A stretch of DNA of 64,000 bases from Flammulina velutipes (lineage: Eukaryota; Basidiomycota; Agaricomycetes; Agaricales; Physalacriaceae), in assembly GCA_011800155.1 (NCBI GenBank), contig CM022370.1:930001-994000 (forward strand), given 5' to 3'. The notes below the pieces were generated by a model. The model saw only the letters and a list, made by a program, of their open reading frames with translations. It searched no databases and had not been told where the DNA came from. Positions 59,930-64,000 of this stretch are shown piece after piece. Made by a program: the position numbers and the translations under genes. Positions within the stretch are counted from its first letter, which is position 1. Every line of letters begins with the position of its first letter.

Positions 59930-61315
59930 TCAAGCAGTGTCCTCGGGAGATGAGACAGCAAGAACGGACATACGATCAGCCAACGTGTCCGTCGAGCCAA
60001 CTATGCGGAAGAGGCGTCTTGTAGAACTTTTCCCGGACGTACGCCGAACGGGAGGGCACTCGTCAACATCAGAATCGTCAAGGTCCGGATTCGAGTCGAT
60101 GCCTCCAAAATCCAACTCTTCACCGCTACTAGACTGCTCTCCGACTTTCGCTTTCGTTTTGCGGGGAGGTCGACCTCGAGGTTTTGATATTGTTGTGGCC
60201 CGGGTTGTTGCCGTTGTTTTTGATCTTGGCTTCGTTAGTGGTGGGGCCATATCAACGTCCGAGTCGGATAGTTCTGGATTAGAATCAATCCCACCAAAAT
60301 CGAACGTTTCTCCCTCACTCGAAGAGGCGGGTTTAGTTTTGGGGGGACGGCCCCGCTGCTTCGGAAGAGTTTGAAGGTTGCCAATCACAGCTTTAGTAGC
60401 CTTCTTCGGACGTTCAACTGGTGTGGCCGTCTTGCCTACGCGACCTTTCTTCGCGGGAGAAGGAGGGGACATGAGCTCGGGTGATTTCAAGGAGCGGCGC
60501 TTGCGCTTGGTCGGTGTTGTTTCAATCTTATCGTCCAATTCTTCTTCCTCCGCAGACATTCCGCCCTCCTGGTCATCGTCATCAATCACAGTAGTAGAGC
60601 CTGCACGATTGAACATTGATTTCACAATGTCGCCCCATAACGTGTACTGCTTGCACTGCAAACAGTTACCACCCCTCGGAATCATTCGCTGGGACCCGCT
60701 GCCTTCATTGAGAAGGAAACGTGAGGCCAAGCAATCCAAATGCGAAGGTGCGCCACACTTGGGACATACAGCTGCGGCAAGCGGGTCCTTTGGTATTTTG
60801 ATGAGACAGGAGGTACAATTATTAGATTGCATCTTGGCCGAATAAGCCTTCGACAAGATGTCGAGGGCAGACGGCCCACCAGGGACGACAGAGGATTCCA
60901 CAGGAGTGGTCGGGAGTTTGGACCAGAGTTTCTGAGCAGTGTCCGTGAATAGTACAACACGTAGTGGCTGTACGTCGTATGGGTGATTCGCAACCATGGT
61001 GTGCAAATTTTTGACATGCTGGGCGAGACTTCGACCTTTGGAGGCCTTGTCCTTGATATGGCGGGATATGTGTGGATGTTGCCATGCCCATTCAAATTGA
61101 AGGGCGGCTTGTTTAGAAGGGAATCCGTGTACGAGGAGCTGCATGACCCAAGGTCGTTTGCGTGAGGTTTTCCAGGCGCCTTGGGTTATTTCGCCATTAT
61201 GCTGGCGAATGCGACGTAGTGGATTGGGGGTGCTGCCAATGTATGTGGATGTGGAAGTTGGTGTCTGGATCGACTTGAGCAGGTAACACGCATAAAATTG
61301 TGGATAGGCATGCAT
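59930..61315 (-). CDS. SLX1: SLX1 structure-specific endonuclease subunit, with AT-hook tail
   Basis: A single exon of 461 aa. SLX1 with SLX4 cuts branched DNA such as 5' flaps and Holliday junctions. The GIY-YIG domain (about 7-90) shows FYACYLLKS, TYIGSTPNPLRRIRQHNG with the catalytic Arg, and LQFEWAWQHP with the catalytic Glu. A Cys/His-rich zinc module follows (CTSCLIKIP, CPKCGAPSHLDC, CLQC). The last 200 residues are charged and disordered, with two AT-hook-like motifs (KQRGRPPKT, KPRGRPPRKT), each followed by FGGIDSNP and an acidic S/DSDVD stretch: an internal duplication. The start at 61315 matches the family N-terminus; upstream codons lack support. Confidence 0.92.
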   Translation of the reverse strand: MHAYPQFYACYLLKSIQTPTSTSTYIGSTPNPLRRIRQHNGEITQGAWKTSRKRPWVMQLLVHGFPSKQAALQFEWAWQHPHISRHIKDKASKGRSLAQHVKNLHTMVANHPYDVQPLRVVLFTDTAQKLWSKLPTTPVESSVVPGGPSALDILSKAYSAKMQSNNCTSCLIKIPKDPLAAAVCPKCGAPSHLDCLASRFLLNEGSGSQRMIPRGGNCLQCKQYTLWGDIVKSMFNRAGSTTVIDDDDQEGGMSAEEEELDDKIETTPTKRKRRSLKSPELMSPPSPAKKGRVGKTATPVERPKKATKAVIGNLQTLPKQRGRPPKTKPASSSEGETFDFGGIDSNPELSDSDVDMAPPLTKPRSKTTATTRATTISKPRGRPPRKTKAKVGEQSSSGEELDFGGIDSNPDLDDSDVDECPPVRRTSGKSSTRRLFRIVGSTDTLADRMSVLAVSSPEDTA

Positions 61316-61638
61316 GACGGTGAGAAGTAAGAGCAGCGCGATCACGTGCGGCTCGCGATAATAATCGGAGGTAGAACTTGATGATATTGGACAATGCGGC
61401 AGCCAATAGTCCAACGTTTCTATTCATTGAAGTGTCAATGACACGAACTAGAATATGCGGCTGCTCCGGGAGAGATTTTGAACGGATTCAACAGAACAAT
61501 GGGCTTCGGAGGTTCGGCACGTGGAACCGCGCCCTTTGAAACTTTTCTTTGTTCCACCTTGGACAGCAACCACGACATCGCTTGCGAGGCTCTCTTTCGA
61601 CCTCGAACCCAGCTCATATCCTCCTCGTTATTCTAGCA
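61316..61638. other. Divergent intergenic region (SLX1 / RING)
   Basis: Contains CACGTG at 61343-61348, just upstream of the SLX1 start. No TATA box or gene seen. Confidence 0.4.
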
Positions 61639-62597
61639 ATGCCACCTACACGTCCCGCAAGGTCGCTTGTTGATAGCTCTCCTGTCGCTGCGCACGTCAG
61701 ACGGTCGAATCGTACAGACGCCGCATCGCGACAGAAACACGTACCTGCATCATCCGAAATCATCGAAATATCATCCGACTCTGACGATGATGTGCCAATG
61801 TACGAGGCGTCGAAGACTGCGAATCTAGAGAAACAGCTCAGCAGGATGAGAAGGGTACGCTCCAACGTATAGGTCCATCGGTTAGAGTTCTAACAGCGCT
61901 TGCATTGTAGGAAAAGGCAAAACTGGAGATAGAAAATCAAAAGCTACGCAAGGACAAAGCCTGTTTCGAGGAAGCACTCAAAGTCTCAGAAGCCAAGAAT
62001 AAATCACCCATGTCAGGGTCCGGGCCCGTTATAGTGCGTCTTATCTTCTCTCTCCGCCCGAGCTACCTGCTTACTTCATCAAAGGCAACCGACAAACTAG
62101 AAGACAATCTATGTTGTGAAATATGCACTGTCAAGATGTGGCAGCCATACTCGTACGTCCGACCTTGTATCATTCAGCTGCAGCATCCTGACCCAACCAT
62201 CAGTCTTTCCGATTGCGGCCATACATTCTGTCAAACGTGTCTTGTCGACTGGTTTACGACTGCGCGCCAACAGTACATCGCATCACATCCCCACTACATC
62301 CCCAATGCTCCCGTCGCTACTCCAGCCTATATACGGGAGATTGTTCATTTTGGCCAGTTCGTACCCAAGAACTTGATCAGCATCCTGAAACAACTTGACA
62401 CTGGTGGACCGTCATATACATGCCCCACCTGCCGGGAACCCGTCACAGTACCGCCAACCGAGAGTTTCGCTCTGAAGAGCCTCGTACGAATAGTAGCAGA
62501 AGCAGAGGGCGAATCCAGCCCGCAGAAGCCAAAGGTTCGCGGCAAGAACAAGGCCTCAGCCTCAACGCACAAACCATTCGCTCTATTTTTCTCTTAA
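61639..62597 (+). CDS. RING-finger protein with coiled coil
   Basis: Four exons (61639-61854, 61911-62033, 62085-62152, 62204-62597) give 266 aa. A basic, disordered N-terminus contains EIIEISSDSDDD, which looks like a SUMO-interacting motif (hydrophobic core plus acids). A coiled coil follows (about 65-100). The RING starts LCCEICTVKMWQPYS and continues SDCGHTFCQTCLVDWF; the last Cys pair, YTCPTCREPV, comes about 60 residues later, an unusually long loop. RING proteins act as ubiquitin or SUMO-targeted E3 ligases; the SIM-like motif makes the latter worth testing. Splice phases all agree. Confidence 0.8.
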
Positions 62598-62868
62598 TTT
62601 CGCTACATACTTACATACCGTCTTGTTTTATCCTCGGACACGACCACCCCCGCATTTGTATTGGTATTTGCATGTAAGTTATACAAGGCAACCACCTAAA
62701 TTACCTCTTTGTACCTTCAGTCTTACGCAGACGAATTACTCTAAAATACTATACAAATCCTATGCATTATGCTATGCTGTATTACAAGAGGTGTGGAGAA
62801 CATGAATGCTATTAAAGGTACAAGATGAGATGCACAATAGACAAGAAAGATATATAACGAAGCAGCGA
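62598..62868. other. Convergent 3' intergenic region
   Basis: 271 bp between the RING gene (+) and the Med12-like gene (-). AT-rich, no gene. Confidence 0.45.
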
Positions 62869-64000
62869 TCACTTTTTGCGAGGCTTGGTCTTCGAAGCGA
62901 CCGACTTCGAGGCAGTCCTAGGTTTCTTCGCTCTGGATGTAGACGCGACTGGTCCCTCGACGATGACAACTTCATCATCGCTGACAGTGGCGGCCTTGCG
63001 TTTCGAGCCTGATGCTGTGCGTTTAGAAGACGATGATACTGTGGGCAACATGTCCACGTCGATGATTTCGCTCGCATTGGAGGCGGTCGACCGGTTGACA
63101 GAAGAACTCCCACGACGCCCAGATGCTCGAGCAGAAGATCGAGAGTGGACGGAGGATGTGGGAGATGCTCGCGACTGAACACGCGTACCCTGTGCTGACG
63201 AGCTCGCTTCCATGTTGCTCGGGACCAATTTTCCTTGCTGGGAGATCATCATGCTCCCACCATCTACTTCCAGTCTCGTCTCTCGCCAGTCCCGTTTGAA
63301 GATACTCTCCGCTGAGAGGCCATCCTCGAATGCCCGGAGGTTGCCTTCGATCACCAGGTCGTCCGTCTTGGATTCAAGTATGCCGTCGCCCGTCATGCGA
63401 GCGCCAAAAGTCTCAAGCGAGAGCGATCCCGCATTCTTGACGAGGTATTTGACGTGGAGCCGTTTCTTCTCCTCCTTCTCACGCTCCGCCTCCTTGGGAT
63501 CAAGGATGGAAGGATCTCCCAGATTCTCTGTCCATTCCCATGGCCGGTTCACCACAGGGCCCTCTGGGACAAGGTTGCCACTACTATCGCGACGGAATGT
63601 GCCTAAATCGGAGACAGTAGAGATAGACGGCAGAGAGGGCAGTAACGAGCGTAGCTGCTTTAAGTGTTCTGGGGGTATGCTGGAGTCCAGTTGGTCCGGG
63701 TCGATAGTTGGGTATGCTGCGAAAGGATCGAATGAGGCAAGTTTATTTTGGATCGGTGTTTCTGCAAGAAGATGTTAGCATACCAATAAAGGTTGTACGC
63801 AAGACCTCACCGTCAACAAGAAATAGCAGGGTATCAAAAAGCAGAGAGAAAACTACGGGATTATAATTAGGTCCGGTCGCATGGAACTACAATTCTCATC
63901 AGCGTGTATCTCTCAAGATGTGAAACAACCTACTAGAGCAAGACGATAGAGAGTCTGGCACAGTTCCCGACTTTGAGCAATCGTGTTGGGAGTCCAGGCG
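62869..64000 (-). CDS. Mediator subunit 12 (Med12/Srb8)-like, C-terminal part
   Basis: Three exons are visible (63761-62869, 63886-63811, 64000-63934); the gene continues beyond the right edge at its 5' side. The visible 345 residues contain LVDETPIQNKLASFDPF, VVNRPWEWTENLGDP and KNAGSLSLETFGARMTGDG, which I associate with the C-terminus of basidiomycete Med12, part of the Cdk8 kinase module of Mediator. A Ser/Arg-rich basic tail ends KSVASKTKPRKK. The N-terminal Med12 domain is not in view, so the assignment needs the neighbouring sequence. Confidence 0.65.

Overview
The window is nuclear DNA of a filamentous basidiomycete, most likely an Agaricomycete. Genes are dense, sit on both strands and are cut by many short introns, mostly 44-62 bp with GT(A/G)NGN donors and CTNAC-like branch sites. 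Several families point the same way: two DUF6534 membrane proteins (typical of mushrooms), fungal flavin-dependent halogenases, a secreted GMC oxidoreductase and a GH43-like hydrolase. Gene models were built by hand from reading frame, splice signals and family motifs. The exon lists are inferences from sequence, not transcripts.

Left third (1-24 kb). A truncated acyl-CoA ligase start, an RRM/RGG protein and a DUF6534 membrane protein come first. Then two paralogous halogenases (6.1-8.1 kb and 15.4-17.5 kb) bracket a cornichon/Erv14 ER cargo receptor, a convergent pair of identical tRNA-Ser(GCT) genes, a phospholipid:diacylglycerol acyltransferase (PDAT) and an unknown helical protein. A 1151-residue BRCT protein and a mitochondrial-type NAD kinase share a 115 bp divergent promoter.

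Middle (23-45 kb). This part holds a small unknown protein, an asteroid/XPG-like protein, a third tRNA-Ser(GCT), a hotdog thioesterase divergent from the proteasome chaperone Nas2/PSMD9, a Bud4/anillin-type protein, a membrane-anchored pepsin-fold protein without catalytic motifs, a GT17 glycosyltransferase, a U3 snoRNA-associated protein divergent from an aldo-keto reductase, an Ostalpha/TMEM184 protein and an atypical SDR.

Right third (45-64 kb). After a gene-poor stretch come a signal-peptide membrane glycoprotein, ALG3, a small unknown ORF, a multi-pass membrane protein, the second DUF6534 gene, a GMC oxidoreductase, a GH43-like hydrolase, intronless SLX1, a RING protein and the 3' end of a Mediator Med12-like gene.

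There is no operon-like logic. Most neighbours are housekeeping genes. The clearest accessory signal is the pair of halogenases, perhaps with the acyl-CoA ligase at the left edge and redox genes further right, but no polyketide synthase, NRPS or terpene cyclase is present. The other striking feature is architecture: several internal exons of only 4-9 nt in conserved catalytic or membrane regions, and two GC-AG introns in one halogenase. I found no transposon, CRISPR array or prokaryotic signal.
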